A DNA stretch of 64,000 bases from Aquamicrobium sp. (GCF_023954335.1 NZ_JAMLIE010000002.1:248001-312000), one strand, 5' to 3'. Positions 33,610-42,573 are shown, numbered from the stretch's first letter. The notes: generated by a model not told the origin, from the sequence alone. Numbers and translations are program-made.

Positions 33610-34470
33610 ATGACCCAGTTCATCCTGCAGATTATCGCCAACGGCCTGCTGTCGGGGATGGTGTACATCCTGATGGCGCTGGGCTTCACCCTGATCTTCG
33701 GGATCATGCGCATCGTGAACTTCGCGCATGGCGAGCTCTATATGGTCGGCGCCAGCCTCGTGCTGATCCTCTACGCCCATAACGGCATGAACTATTTCGT
33801 CGCGGTCCTCCTGGCCGCGCTGCTCACGGCGGGGCTGGGCGCGCTGATCGAGCGCTTCCTGTTCCGCCCCTTCGTCAACACCGAGCTCAACGGCATGATC
33901 ATGTCGCTCGGCATCGCCATCTCGCTACAGGCGGCGGCGCTGATCGTCATGGGCCCGCAGTGGCAGGCGATGGAACGGCCGGTCTCGGGCGCGCTCGATT
34001 TCGGCGGGCTGGTCGTGCCCTATGACCGGCTGTTCGTCGGCGGGGTGGCGCTTGCCATCATCGCCCTGTTCTACCTGTTCCTGACGCGCTCGCGCACCGG
34101 CCTCGCCATGCAGGCCGTGGCGCAGGATGCCGAGACGGCGTCGCTGATGGGGGTGCGCATCGGCTCGGTGTCGGCGCTGGCCTTCGCCATCGCCGCCGGG
34201 CTCGCCGCCGCGGCCGGCGGGCTGATGGCGCCGATCTATTCCGTCGCGCCCTATATGGGCGAGCTGCCGATGCTCAAGGCGTTCGTCGTCGTCGTGCTCG
34301 GCGGCCTCGGCAGCATTCCCGGCGCGGTCGTCGGCGGGCTGGTGATCGGCCTGGTGGAATCCGCCTTCGCCTCGGCGATGCACTCGACGGCGGCGCTGAT
34401 CGCCTCCTTCGCGCTGGTGGTGCTGGTCGTCCTGGTGCGCCCGCGCGGCCTGTTCGGGAAGGCGGTATGA
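33610..34470 (+). CDS. livH: branched-chain amino acid-type ABC transporter permease LivH
   Basis: A 286-residue inner-membrane permease with about eight hydrophobic segments. The typical GLLSGMVYILMALGFTLIFGIMRIVNFAHGELYMVGA opens the protein, with ALVVLGGLGSIPGAVVGGLVIGLVES-like FVVVVLGGLGSIPGAVVGG near the end. First of a livH-M-G-F-K set, all overlapping or nearly so. Within a catabolic island such hydrophobic-amino-acid-type importers often carry acids or aromatics rather than Leu/Ile/Val. Confidence 0.92.
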   Translation: MTQFILQIIANGLLSGMVYILMALGFTLIFGIMRIVNFAHGELYMVGASLVLILYAHNGMNYFVAVLLAALLTAGLGALIERFLFRPFVNTELNGMIMSLGIAISLQAAALIVMGPQWQAMERPVSGALDFGGLVVPYDRLFVGGVALAIIALFYLFLTRSRTGLAMQAVAQDAETASLMGVRIGSVSALAFAIAAGLAAAAGGLMAPIYSVAPYMGELPMLKAFVVVVLGGLGSIPGAVVGGLVIGLVESAFASAMHSTAALIASFALVVLVVLVRPRGLFGKAV

Positions 34471-35432
34471 TGCGCCAGCTCGCGACCCTTCTGGCCATCG
34501 TGGTCCTTGCCGTCGCGCCGATGCTGATCGGCGACCGATACCTCTCCCACATCGCCGTCATGGTCTGCCTGATGGGCATCATGGCCTTCAGCATGAACCT
34601 CATGCTCAAGGTCGGCCAGCTCTCGCTGGCGCAGGTCGTGTTCATGTCGACGGGCGCCTACGGCTCGGCCCTGATGACCATGGCCTGGGGCCTGCCGCCG
34701 GTGCTGGCCATCGTCCTCGCCGGCATCGCCTCGGGCATCCTCGCGCTCGTCCTCGGGCCGCTCCTGCTGCATATCCGCGGCGTCTACTTCGTGCTGCTGA
34801 CCTTCGCGCTGGCGCAGGTGGTCAACCTGATCCTCCAGGACTGGGTCGGCGTCACCGGCGGCAACAGCGGCCTGTTCAACATCCCGCGCATGGAGCTGTT
34901 CGGGATCCGCCTCGCGCGCCCCGAGGCGCTGTATCCGTTCGCGCTCTTCCTGTTCGCTCTCGCCTTTCTCGCGACCTATCTGCTCGACCGCTCGCGCGCC
35001 GGCTGGGTGATGCATTCGATCGAGGAGAACGAGGACCTTTCCCGCGCCCTCGGGGTCGACGTCATGCGCTGGCGCGTCTGGACTTTCGGCCTCAGCGGCC
35101 TGATGGCGGGGATCGCCGGCGGCGTCTACGCGCATTTCATCGGCTTCCTGTCGCCGGCCGCCTTCACCTTCGCCATTTCCGTCAACATCCTGGTCATCAA
35201 CGTCATCGGCGGGATACGCTCGCCCTTCGGCCCGGTCGTCGGCGCCATCCTTCTGGTGCCGCTGCCCGAAATCCTGCGCGACGCCCAGCAATACCAGCTG
35301 CTTGCCTATGGCGCGCTGCTCATCCTGTTCATGGCCTTCTTCCGCACCGGCATCACCGGCTTCCTGTTCGGCACGGGGGCGGAATCGGCGAAGGGCCTGC
35401 CCGCCCTGCGCAAGCTCGCGAGAGCGAAATGA
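34467..35432 (+). CDS. livM: branched-chain amino acid-type ABC transporter permease LivM
   Basis: A 321-residue second permease with about nine membrane segments. SMNLMLKVGQLSLAQVVFMSTGAYGSALM and GVYFVLLTFALAQVVNLI are LivM hallmarks, and VINVIGGIRSPFGPVVGAILLVPLPEILR is the EAA-type loop. It overlaps livH and livG by 4 bases each. Confidence 0.92.
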   Translation: MMRQLATLLAIVVLAVAPMLIGDRYLSHIAVMVCLMGIMAFSMNLMLKVGQLSLAQVVFMSTGAYGSALMTMAWGLPPVLAIVLAGIASGILALVLGPLLLHIRGVYFVLLTFALAQVVNLILQDWVGVTGGNSGLFNIPRMELFGIRLARPEALYPFALFLFALAFLATYLLDRSRAGWVMHSIEENEDLSRALGVDVMRWRVWTFGLSGLMAGIAGGVYAHFIGFLSPAAFTFAISVNILVINVIGGIRSPFGPVVGAILLVPLPEILRDAQQYQLLAYGALLILFMAFFRTGITGFLFGTGAESAKGLPALRKLARAK

Positions 35433-36190
35433 GCGGGCGTCTGACGATAAACGGGCTGGGGCGGAGCTTCGGCGGCCTGCGGGCGCTGGACGACATATCG
35501 CTCGAGGTCGTGCCGGGCGAGATCCTCGGCGTCATCGGCCCGAACGGCGCCGGGAAGACCACGCTTTTCAACGTCATCGCCGGCGTTCACAAGCCGACCG
35601 ACGGCACGGCGCTGCTCGACGGGGTTCCGCTGCAGGGCAAGCGGCCGGACCAGATCGCCCGCCTCGGCATCGGCCGGACCTTCCAGGCGACGACGGTTTT
35701 CCCTGGACGGACTGTGCGCGAGACGCTGGAGCGAAGCAGGTCCTTCCTGTCGACCTATTCGCCGCTGGCCTGGCTCCTGCGCCGCTCGCCGCAGCGCCCG
35801 GGCCTGCCGGTCGATCAGGTCATGGCCCGCCTCGGGCTGGAGCCTTATGCCGAGGTCGACGCCGCCAGCCTCGCCTACGGCCTGCAGAAGGTGCTCGGCG
35901 TCGGGATGGCGCTCGTCCAGCAGCCGAGCCTGATGCTGATGGACGAGCCGGCCGCGGGGCTGAACTCGTCGGAGAAGGTGGAGATGACGCGGCTGATCCG
36001 CGGCATCCGCGACGATTTCGGCATCGGCATCCTGCTGATCGAGCACGACATGAGAATGGTCATGAGCCTGTGCGACCGGATCAAGGTGATCAGCTACGGC
36101 CGGCACGTCGCGATCGGCACGCCGGCCGAGATCCGCAGCGATCCGGCGGTGATCGATGCCTATCTCGGCACGGAGCATATCGATGCTTGA
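35429..36190 (+). CDS. livG: ABC transporter ATP-binding protein LivG
   Basis: A 253-residue ATPase. Walker A is GPNGAGKTT near residue 36 and Walker B LMLMDEPAAGL near residue 168. The signature is the variant SLAYGLQKVLGVGMAL (LAYG instead of LSYG). The H-loop is LLIEHDMRMVMSLCD, and the C-terminal VIDAYLG is LivG-like. It starts inside the livM stop and overlaps livF by 8 bases. Confidence 0.92.
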   Translation: MSGRLTINGLGRSFGGLRALDDISLEVVPGEILGVIGPNGAGKTTLFNVIAGVHKPTDGTALLDGVPLQGKRPDQIARLGIGRTFQATTVFPGRTVRETLERSRSFLSTYSPLAWLLRRSPQRPGLPVDQVMARLGLEPYAEVDAASLAYGLQKVLGVGMALVQQPSLMLMDEPAAGLNSSEKVEMTRLIRGIRDDFGIGILLIEHDMRMVMSLCDRIKVISYGRHVAIGTPAEIRSDPAVIDAYLGTEHIDA

Positions 36191-36887
36191 GGTCACCGAT
36201 CTGACGGTGCGCTACGGCAGCACCCTCGCGCTCGACAAGGTCTCGCTGACCGCGCCGGCCGGCGAGATCACCAGCGTGCTCGGCGCCAACGGCGCGGGCA
36301 AGTCGACGCTGTTCCGCACCATCGTCGGCCTCGTGCCGGCCGTGGAAGGCTCGATCCGTCACCGCGGCGAGGCGATCGACGGCGTGTCGACCAGCAAGCT
36401 CGTCGGGCGGGGCATCATCCTGTGCCCGGAAGGGCGCAAGCTCTTTCCCGAGATGACCGTGGCCGAGAACGTGCGCATGGGCGCGTATCTGGTGCGCGAC
36501 CGCGAGACGGTGCGCGAGCGGCTCGCTTTCGTGCATCGCCTGTTCCCGCGGGTCGCCGAGCGCGCGCAGCAGCAGGCGTCCAGCCTGTCCGGCGGCGAGC
36601 AGCAGATGGTCGCCATCGCCCGCGCGCTGATGGGCAACCCGCAGCTCCTGCTTCTGGACGAGCCGACGCTCGGCCTCGCGCCGAAGGTGATCCAGGAAGT
36701 GCTGCAGACGGTGCAGCGCATCTGCGAGGAAGGGATCTCGGTGGTGCTGGTCGAGCAGAACGCGACGCAGGCGCTGAAGATTTCCAGGCAGGCCTACGTG
36801 CTTGAGACCGGGCGGATGGTGATGTCCGGCACGAGCGCGGAAATACTTGCGGACCCGCGGGTCCGGGAAGCCTATCTGGGCGGATGA
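36183..36887 (+). CDS. livF: ABC transporter ATP-binding protein LivF
   Basis: A 234-residue ATPase. Walker A GANGAGKST, signature SLSGGEQQMVAIARALM, Walker B LLLLDEPTLGLAP and the LVEQNATQALKI H-loop equivalent (Gln/Asn-rich, as usual in LivF). The start at 36183 overlaps the livG end; a longer frame from 36156 would overlap it further. It pairs with LivG as the ATPase heterodimer. Confidence 0.92.
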   Translation: MLEVTDLTVRYGSTLALDKVSLTAPAGEITSVLGANGAGKSTLFRTIVGLVPAVEGSIRHRGEAIDGVSTSKLVGRGIILCPEGRKLFPEMTVAENVRMGAYLVRDRETVRERLAFVHRLFPRVAERAQQQASSLSGGEQQMVAIARALMGNPQLLLLDEPTLGLAPKVIQEVLQTVQRICEEGISVVLVEQNATQALKISRQAYVLETGRMVMSGTSAEILADPRVREAYLGG

Positions 36888-36913
36888 CCGCCCGGACAAC
36901 CAGGGAGGATTGG

Positions 36914-38059
36914 ATGAAGATCAGGACTCTACTCGCCGCCGCGGCGGCACTTCTCATGGCGTCGGCAGCATCGGCCGAAACCCTCAAGGTCGGCGTCATC
37001 GCCCCGCTCACGGGCGGCGGCGCGCCGTGGGGCATGGCCGCCAAGGTCGGCACCGAGCTTGCCGCCAAGGACATCAACGAGGCCGGCGGCCTCGACATCG
37101 GCGGCGTCAAGCATCAGGTCGAGGTCATTTCCTACGACGACAAGTACGCGGCCGCCGACGCGGTGGCGGCCTATAACCGGCTGGTGAACCAGGACGGGGT
37201 CAAGTACATCGTGCTCGTCTCCTCCTCCGGCACCATGGCTCTGAAGCAGAACATCGAGGACGACGGCGTTCTGGCGATCACCGCGTCCTATACCACCCAG
37301 GCGCTGGACGAGAACACGCACCAGCTGTTCCGCATGTATTCGGCGCCGGTCAGCTACGTTCCGCCCTTCGTCAAGTGGATGGCCGACAATCTCACCGAGC
37401 GCCGCGTGGTGATCGTCAATCCGAACGACGAGACCGGCTGGGACCAGACGCGCCTGTTCAAGGAGCATTTCTCCCAGAACGGCTTCGAGGTCGTCGGGGA
37501 AGAGCTGTTCGAGCGGACCCAGAGCGACTTCGCGCCGATGATCACCAAGATCATCGCGATGAACCCCGAGATCGTCGAGATGGGCGGCACCTCGCCGGCG
37601 ACGGCGGGCCTGATCGTGCGGCAGGCGCGCGAGCTTGGCTACAAGGGCCTGTTCACCAAGATGGGCGGCGCGGGCCCCTACGACATCGTCAAGGCGGCGG
37701 GCGTCGAGGCCGCCGAGGGCATCATCAACATGCTCTATGCCGACCAGCAGAACGAAGGCTTCAAGCGCCTCGCCGCCGCCTACCAGGCGTCCGAGGGGCA
37801 TGTGCCGAACGAGATCATCGTCTCGTTCTATGACGGGGCCAAGGTGATGCTCGCGGCGATCGCGGCGGGCGGCGACGCGGATGATCCGGTCGCGGCGGCC
37901 GCGGCCTTCCCGAAGGTGCTGCCGATGGAGTCCGTGCAAGGCGACACGCTGACCCTCGGCGGCAAGGACCTTTACGGCGTCGACGGCGAGGTTCTGACCG
38001 TCAACTATGTCGGCGCCATCCGCAACGGCGAGCCGGTCGTCATCGGCAAGACCGAATAG
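36914..38059 (+). CDS. Liv-type periplasmic substrate-binding protein
   Basis: A 381-residue exported receptor of the peripla_BP_6 type. Signal peptide MKIRTLLAAAAALLMASAASAE is followed by TLKVGVIAPLTGGGAPWGM, KDINEAGGL and a long two-lobed fold. GGAGGATTGG before ATG 36914 sets the start. It is 26 bases after livF and ends in a hairpin terminator. Its ligand cannot be predicted from sequence; the island context favours a small organic acid or amide. Confidence 0.92.
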   Translation: MKIRTLLAAAAALLMASAASAETLKVGVIAPLTGGGAPWGMAAKVGTELAAKDINEAGGLDIGGVKHQVEVISYDDKYAAADAVAAYNRLVNQDGVKYIVLVSSSGTMALKQNIEDDGVLAITASYTTQALDENTHQLFRMYSAPVSYVPPFVKWMADNLTERRVVIVNPNDETGWDQTRLFKEHFSQNGFEVVGEELFERTQSDFAPMITKIIAMNPEIVEMGGTSPATAGLIVRQARELGYKGLFTKMGGAGPYDIVKAAGVEAAEGIINMLYADQQNEGFKRLAAAYQASEGHVPNEIIVSFYDGAKVMLAAIAAGGDADDPVAAAAAFPKVLPMESVQGDTLTLGGKDLYGVDGEVLTVNYVGAIRNGEPVVIGKTE

Positions 38060-38076
38060 CGCGCTCGACAAGGACA

Positions 38077-38111
38077 GCGATTGCCCTCGCGCCGCGCGGG
38101 AGGGCAATCGC
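38077..38111 (+). terminator. hairpin terminator after the Liv operon
   Basis: A 12-bp perfect stem (GCGATTGCCCTC and complement) with an 11-base GC-rich loop, 18 bases past the binding-protein stop. The following ATTTCC is only weakly T-rich, so termination may be partial. Confidence 0.6.
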
Positions 38112-38211
38112 ATTTCCGCCGCCGCGGATTCCCCGCCCGAGACGCAAGGCCGCACCGCTGCCTTACCGGGCGTCCTAGGCGTCCGACCATGAATCCACGG
38201 AGGAAACTCGC

Positions 38212-39294
38212 ATGACAGACGTCGAGAACAGCATGCTGGTCGCCGGCGCGACCGGCGTCGCGACGCAATTCCTGATCGACATCGTCAGCACCGCGCCGGG
38301 GTGGACGGTGACGGGGCTGTGCCGCCGTCCGCCCGCCAAGGCGCAGCCGAATGTGCGCTATCTCGGCGCTGATCTTTCCGATATCGAAAGCTGCCGGCGC
38401 GCCGTCGCAGGCGAGCGATTCACGCATGTCGTCTATGCGGCGCGGGCTCCCCATGCCCTCTACACCGCGATGCAGCCCTATGCGCGGGTGGGGATCGAGG
38501 AGGTGAAGCCCAACCTCGATATGCTCGCCAACATCGTCACCGCGGTCGACGGCGGCGCGCTGCGCCATGTGCATGCGGTGATGGGCAGCAAGTGGTACGG
38601 CTTCCACATCTCGCCGATCACGACCCCGATGGTCGAATCCGACCCGGGGCACATGCCGCCGAACTACTATTTCGCCCAACAGAAATATCTCGAAACGGAA
38701 TCGAAGAAGGGCGGCTGGACGTGGTCGGCGAGCCGGCCGAACGTGATTTCCGGCAGCCGCGAGCGGGTGGGGCCGAGCTTCATCTCCACCATCGGCGCGT
38801 ATGCGGCGATCTGCCGGCATCTCGGCCTGCCGCTGGCCTTCCCGGGCAAGCCGGGAAACTACACCAGCCTTCAGGACATTTCCGACGCGAACCTGCTCGC
38901 CAAGGCGATCTTCTGGATGTGCAATTCGAAAGAGGCTGAGAACCAGGCTTTCAACGTCACCAACGGCGACGTCTTCCGCTGGGAAACGCTGTGGCCGAAG
39001 GTGGCGCGGCATTTCGGAATGGAGACGTCCGGCGTCCGCTACATGTCGCTTATCCAGTGGATGGGCGACAAAGGCGACGTCTGGGACGAGATCGTCAAGA
39101 AGCACGACCTGCGCCCGCTGAAGCTGAACCAGGTCGCCTCTTGGGCTTTCGTCGATTTCATCCTCGGCCTCGACTTCGACGTCTTTTCCTCGACCACGAA
39201 GATCAGGCAGGCCGGTTTCCACGAGATGCTGGACAGCGGGGAGATGGTCCTGTCGCAATTGAAGGAGCTTCAGGCCGCCCGGATCATTCCCTAG
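38212..39294 (+). CDS. PRISE-like SDR (progesterone 5-beta-reductase/iridoid synthase type)
   Basis: A 360-residue extended SDR. The cofactor loop is degenerate (MLVAGATGVATQFL), as in PRISE reductases. The catalytic Tyr and Lys lie in NYYFAQQKYLE near residue 150, next to WTWSASRPNVISG. The C-terminal domain is large and includes WMGDKGDVWDEIV. PRISE proteins reduce activated C=C bonds of enones. A C=C reductase would sit well with the ene-reductase encoded at 22.4 kb. It begins about 100 bases after the Liv terminator. Confidence 0.75.
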   Translation: MTDVENSMLVAGATGVATQFLIDIVSTAPGWTVTGLCRRPPAKAQPNVRYLGADLSDIESCRRAVAGERFTHVVYAARAPHALYTAMQPYARVGIEEVKPNLDMLANIVTAVDGGALRHVHAVMGSKWYGFHISPITTPMVESDPGHMPPNYYFAQQKYLETESKKGGWTWSASRPNVISGSRERVGPSFISTIGAYAAICRHLGLPLAFPGKPGNYTSLQDISDANLLAKAIFWMCNSKEAENQAFNVTNGDVFRWETLWPKVARHFGMETSGVRYMSLIQWMGDKGDVWDEIVKKHDLRPLKLNQVASWAFVDFILGLDFDVFSSTTKIRQAGFHEMLDSGEMVLSQLKELQAARIIP

Positions 39295-39366
39295 GCGCGT
39301 ACAGGGGATACCGGCGGGTTTTGCCGATCCTCGGCAATCTCATCATGCTTGACGGAGGAATGTCAG

Positions 39367-39840
39367 ATGACCCTCGATGCCGAGGCGGCGATAACCGCGC
39401 TGCTGACCCGATACTGCACGCTTCTCGACAGCGGCCGGCTGGATGAGATCGCCGCGACGATCTTCACCGAAGACTTGGAGGAAAGCCACGGCGTCGGCAT
39501 GGCGACGTCGCACGGGCGCGAGCAATTGACGAACTGGTTCAGGACCATCTGCGCCGACTGGGAAGGCTCCGCCCACTTCATCACCAACATCGATATCGAG
39601 GTGAACGGAGCGACGGCCCGGTCCCGCTGCTACTTTCAGGCCTGGCACTGGTTCAAGTCCGGCGAAAGCCGCCCGTCCGACCGGGATGTCGACCTCGTGA
39701 CGGTCGGTGTCTACCTCGACGAGCTCCGCCTGACCGATGCGGGCTGGCGGATCGCCTCGCGTCGTCGGCGCAACATCGGATCCAGCGCCATCGGAATGGG
39801 CAAGCTGCCCGGCGCCTTTCAGGGATTGGGCGGCAGCTAG
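39367..39840 (+). CDS. SnoaL/NTF2-like fold protein
   Basis: A 157-residue single-domain cone fold. AAITALLTRYCTLLDSGRLDEIAATIFTEDLEESHG at the start and FITNIDIEVNGATARSRCYFQAWHW are typical of SnoaL_4-type proteins, which act as isomerases, hydratases or dehydratase-like enzymes. GGAGGA ends 7 bases before ATG 39367, ahead of a TTG at 39349. It lies 72 bases after the PRISE-like gene and may act on the same compound. Confidence 0.78.
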   Translation: MTLDAEAAITALLTRYCTLLDSGRLDEIAATIFTEDLEESHGVGMATSHGREQLTNWFRTICADWEGSAHFITNIDIEVNGATARSRCYFQAWHWFKSGESRPSDRDVDLVTVGVYLDELRLTDAGWRIASRRRRNIGSSAIGMGKLPGAFQGLGGS

Positions 39841-39900
39841 TCCCGCCGGACCCTCCATGGAAAAGGGCAGGCCGGCGGGTTCATCATGAGAGTGCAGGTT

Positions 39901-40356
39901 TCAGGCCCGGGCGGGGCCGCCGGTGAGAAGCGCTTCCAGCTTGACGATGTAGTCGGCCGGCAGCTTGTTGGCGCGGGCGCCCTTGAGGGCGGGCTCGACA
40001 TAGTGCGCGGGCGGGCCGGCGGGGGCGGAGGGGTTGGGCATGTCGTAGGTCATGGACTGATAGATCCGGCCGTCCGCGGTGTGCAGCTCGATGGCCTTGT
40101 GGGCCCAGTGCCCGTGTTCGACCCCGGCGGACTTGTCCAGCGCCGCCATGTCGGCGTCGGAGAGCTCGTACTCCACCCCCCAGATTTCGCCGCCCTTCGA
40201 GGGAACGAGGCGCGCGCCGCTGTGCGAGCCGTCGTGGCAGACGCCGAAGGAGAACTCGTAGTCCTTCAGGCAGCCGATGCCGACGACCTTCGCCGAGGGC
40301 GCGACCCGGTGGAGATAGTCGATATCCATGAGGTTGGCGTATGAGAAGTATTTCAT
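39901..40356 (-). CDS. gamma-glutamylcyclotransferase-like protein
   Basis: A 151-residue GGCT-fold protein. The N-terminal substrate loop is MKYFSYANLMDIDYLHRVAP (YxSNL-like with Ala for Ser), followed by SFGVCHDGSHSGARLVPSKGGEIWGVEYELSDADMAALDKSAGVEHG, whose Glu-Gly pair is the expected catalytic region. Such enzymes form pyroglutamate from gamma-glutamyl amines. It is a lone minus-strand gene; a perfect 13-bp tandem repeat lies just before its start. Confidence 0.8.
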   Translation of the reverse strand: MKYFSYANLMDIDYLHRVAPSAKVVGIGCLKDYEFSFGVCHDGSHSGARLVPSKGGEIWGVEYELSDADMAALDKSAGVEHGHWAHKAIELHTADGRIYQSMTYDMPNPSAPAGPPAHYVEPALKGARANKLPADYIVKLEALLTGGPARA

Positions 40357-40913
40357 GTCGTTTCTCCTTGTAACTGAACCGGGTAACTGAACCGGCGGTC
40401 ACGCTTCACACAAAACGACCGTCGCCTCGCGGCCCGGATGCCGAAGAGCGTAATATTGTCTGTCGCATTCCGAGACATCGCCGGGGTTTCGGCAGTCTCG
40501 GGGCAGATTTTCCGGGACACGGGTGTCCCGCCGAACGCGCCCAATCCTTTGTCAGATGTCCGAACTACGGTCATGCACGGAAGGAAGTCTGTCCGTTGCG
40601 GCAATTATTCCACCCGCGCCGGAGAACGGCCCGGGTCAAACCTGTCGAAGCTTACGGCGGCGGCCGGTCCTGTCAACACGGTCGGGCCCGGGGTCGAAAT
40701 CCGGCCGGCGAGCGAGGAAAATCTCTATCCTATTGTTATGAAAGGATTTTTATTTCGGTGTGAGAAGATGCATTACAGGCTGGAATGATGGCGGAGCAAA
40801 ATGTCAATTATTGCCCTCCGCGGCCTGCGCTAACATTCCCCCTCACGGCGACGATACGGAGGCGCCGCCAAAAACCAGGGGCGCGCGTTCGCCCCTATAA
40901 AGGGGAGATCACC
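40357..40913. other. 557-base intergenic region before the permuted binding-protein gene
   Basis: Contains a perfect tandem repeat of GTAACTGAACCGG at 40370-40395, just upstream of the minus-strand GGCT gene. An AT-rich stretch near 40720-40760 is the likely promoter of the plus-strand binding-protein gene. A 116-residue open frame at 40438-40788 has no recognisable features or ribosome site. No RNA gene was recognised. Confidence 0.5.
40370..40395. repeat. perfect 13-bp tandem duplication
   Basis: GTAACTGAACCGG occurs twice in immediate succession, 14 bases upstream of the GGCT start, overlapping its probable leader or promoter on the minus strand. Confidence 0.8.
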
Positions 40914-42518
40914 ATGCGAATGCGCACAATTATCGGAGCATCGGGCATCGTGGCGTCGGGCCTCGTCCTGATGCCCATGGCCGCGCTGGCCGAAGGCCGC
41001 GAGGTCCAGACCATCAGCTTCCTGACCTGGCCTGCCTCGAACTACCAGCACTATTACGAGACCTCGAACTACATCGCCGAGAGCTGGCGCGAGTTGGGGC
41101 TCGACGTGCAGCTCGACCCGCAGCCCTTCCCGTCGCCGATGGTGTCGATGTGGTTCACCGAGCACAAGTTCGACGTGGTGATGTCGGTGCTGTCGGGCTC
41201 GCCCGCGCGGCTCGACCCGGAGTTCTTCACCGTCAACCAGTTCGCCAAGATCAACGACAAGCCGGGCGGCGGCAATGTCGGCGGCTTCCATTCCGAGCAG
41301 TTCGAGGCGCTCATCCCCGAGCAGCGCAAGCTCTACGATCCCGACGCGCGGCGCGCCGTGGTCCTCGAGATGCAGAAGGTGATCTATGACGAGCAGCCGG
41401 AAGGGCTGATCGCAGCCGTCGTCAACACGATGGCGATCAACACCGACCGGGTGAAGCTCGCCGAATACCAGCCTTCGCCCGACGGCGTGCGCTCGGTCTG
41501 GAACATGCTGAACATGGAGAGCCTGGTCGACGGGCCGGTCAAGCTCGGATGGACCATCGACCAGGACAGCTGGAACCCGCTGGTCTTCAAGACGCTGGAG
41601 GACCTCGACCGGCTGGGCCTGATCTATGACCGGCTGGTCGTCACCGGCCCGGACGGCAAGCCGCGGATGTGGGCGGCCGAGAGCATCGAAGTGGTCGACG
41701 ACACCACCATCGAGGCGGTACTGCGCGACGGCCTGACCTTCAGCGACGGCAAGCCGGTGACGGCCGAGGACGTCGCCTTCACCTTCCGCTTCCTGAAGGA
41801 GAAGGAAGCGGCCTATTTCCGCTCCGTGCTCGAAAGCCTCGCCGATGTCGCGGTCGACGGCAACCGGGTGCGCTTCACCCTGACCGAGCCGTCGGCGAGC
41901 TTCGTTTCGCTGGCGCTGGGGCAGCTTCCGATCCTGCCGAAGCATGTGTGGGAGACGATGGACGCGCCGCACGACTTCAAGAACACCGAGCAGCCCGTCG
42001 GCAGCGGCCCGTGGACGCTGTCGCACTGGCGGCAGGGGCAGGAAATCTCGTTCGTCCGGCGGCCCGACCACTTCATGCAGCCCAAGGCGGACGTGCTGAT
42101 GGTCCAGTTCGGCTCGGCCGAGGTTCTCGCCGCCGCCCTTCGAAGCGGCGAGATCGGCGTGTCGCTCCAGCCCATCGTGCCGACCGTGGTCGAGGAATTC
42201 GCCACGCAGGCCAACCTGCAGCTCATCCAGGCCCAGTCCAACGGCCACATGTCGGCACGCTACAACATCCGCTCCGAGCCATTCTCGCACAAGGCTCTGC
42301 GGCAGGCGCTGGGCTGGGCGATCCCGCGCGAGCAGATCATCGAGGACGTGCTGGGCGGCGATGCCGTCGCCATCGCGACCCCGCTGGTCCCGGCCAATGC
42401 CTTCTGGTCGGATCCGGAGCTGGCGGTGCAGGAATACGATCTCGACAAGGCGCGCGCGATCCTGACCGAGGCCGGTTTCACCTGGGGCGACAACGGCCGC
42501 CTGCGCTATCCCGAATAA
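40914..42518 (+). CDS. periplasmic peptide/nickel-type binding protein, circularly permuted SBP_bac_5
   Basis: A 534-residue exported protein. The signal peptide is MRMRTIIGASGIVASGLVLM, with cleavage near ALA-EG at 26. Residues 30-200 match what is normally the C-terminal lobe of DppA/OppA proteins: SNYIAESWRELGLDVQLDPQ, DPEFFTVNQF, FEALIPEQRKLYDPDARRAV, QKVIYDEQPEGL. Residues 207-534 match the normal N-terminal part: SWNPLVFKTLEDLDRLGLIYDRL, LRDGLTFSDGKPVTAEDVAFTF at 270-291, VGSGPWTL, ending EYDLDKARAILTEAGF, where standard proteins continue into the lobe found here at the front. The frame is intact with a ribosome site (GGGGAG). Receptor for the Dpp-type transporter encoded convergently. 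Confidence 0.88.
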   Translation: MRMRTIIGASGIVASGLVLMPMAALAEGREVQTISFLTWPASNYQHYYETSNYIAESWRELGLDVQLDPQPFPSPMVSMWFTEHKFDVVMSVLSGSPARLDPEFFTVNQFAKINDKPGGGNVGGFHSEQFEALIPEQRKLYDPDARRAVVLEMQKVIYDEQPEGLIAAVVNTMAINTDRVKLAEYQPSPDGVRSVWNMLNMESLVDGPVKLGWTIDQDSWNPLVFKTLEDLDRLGLIYDRLVVTGPDGKPRMWAAESIEVVDDTTIEAVLRDGLTFSDGKPVTAEDVAFTFRFLKEKEAAYFRSVLESLADVAVDGNRVRFTLTEPSASFVSLALGQLPILPKHVWETMDAPHDFKNTEQPVGSGPWTLSHWRQGQEISFVRRPDHFMQPKADVLMVQFGSAEVLAAALRSGEIGVSLQPIVPTVVEEFATQANLQLIQAQSNGHMSARYNIRSEPFSHKALRQALGWAIPREQIIEDVLGGDAVAIATPLVPANAFWSDPELAVQEYDLDKARAILTEAGFTWGDNGRLRYPE

Positions 42519-42540
42519 AGGGGATATCCGGAGAAACGGG

Positions 42541-42573
42541 ACGGGGCGCCGGATTGCCGGCGCCCCGTTTTTT
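42541..42573 (+). terminator. rho-independent terminator after the permuted binding-protein gene
   Basis: A 12-bp stem (ACGGGGCGCCGG and complement) with a 4-base loop, followed by TTTTTT on the plus strand, 22 bases past the stop. It separates this gene from the convergent ABC operon. Confidence 0.92.

Noticed and set aside
40438..40788. 116-codon plus-strand frame in an intergenic region
   Set aside because: No ribosome site, no recognisable domain and an irregular composition; more likely leader or promoter DNA.
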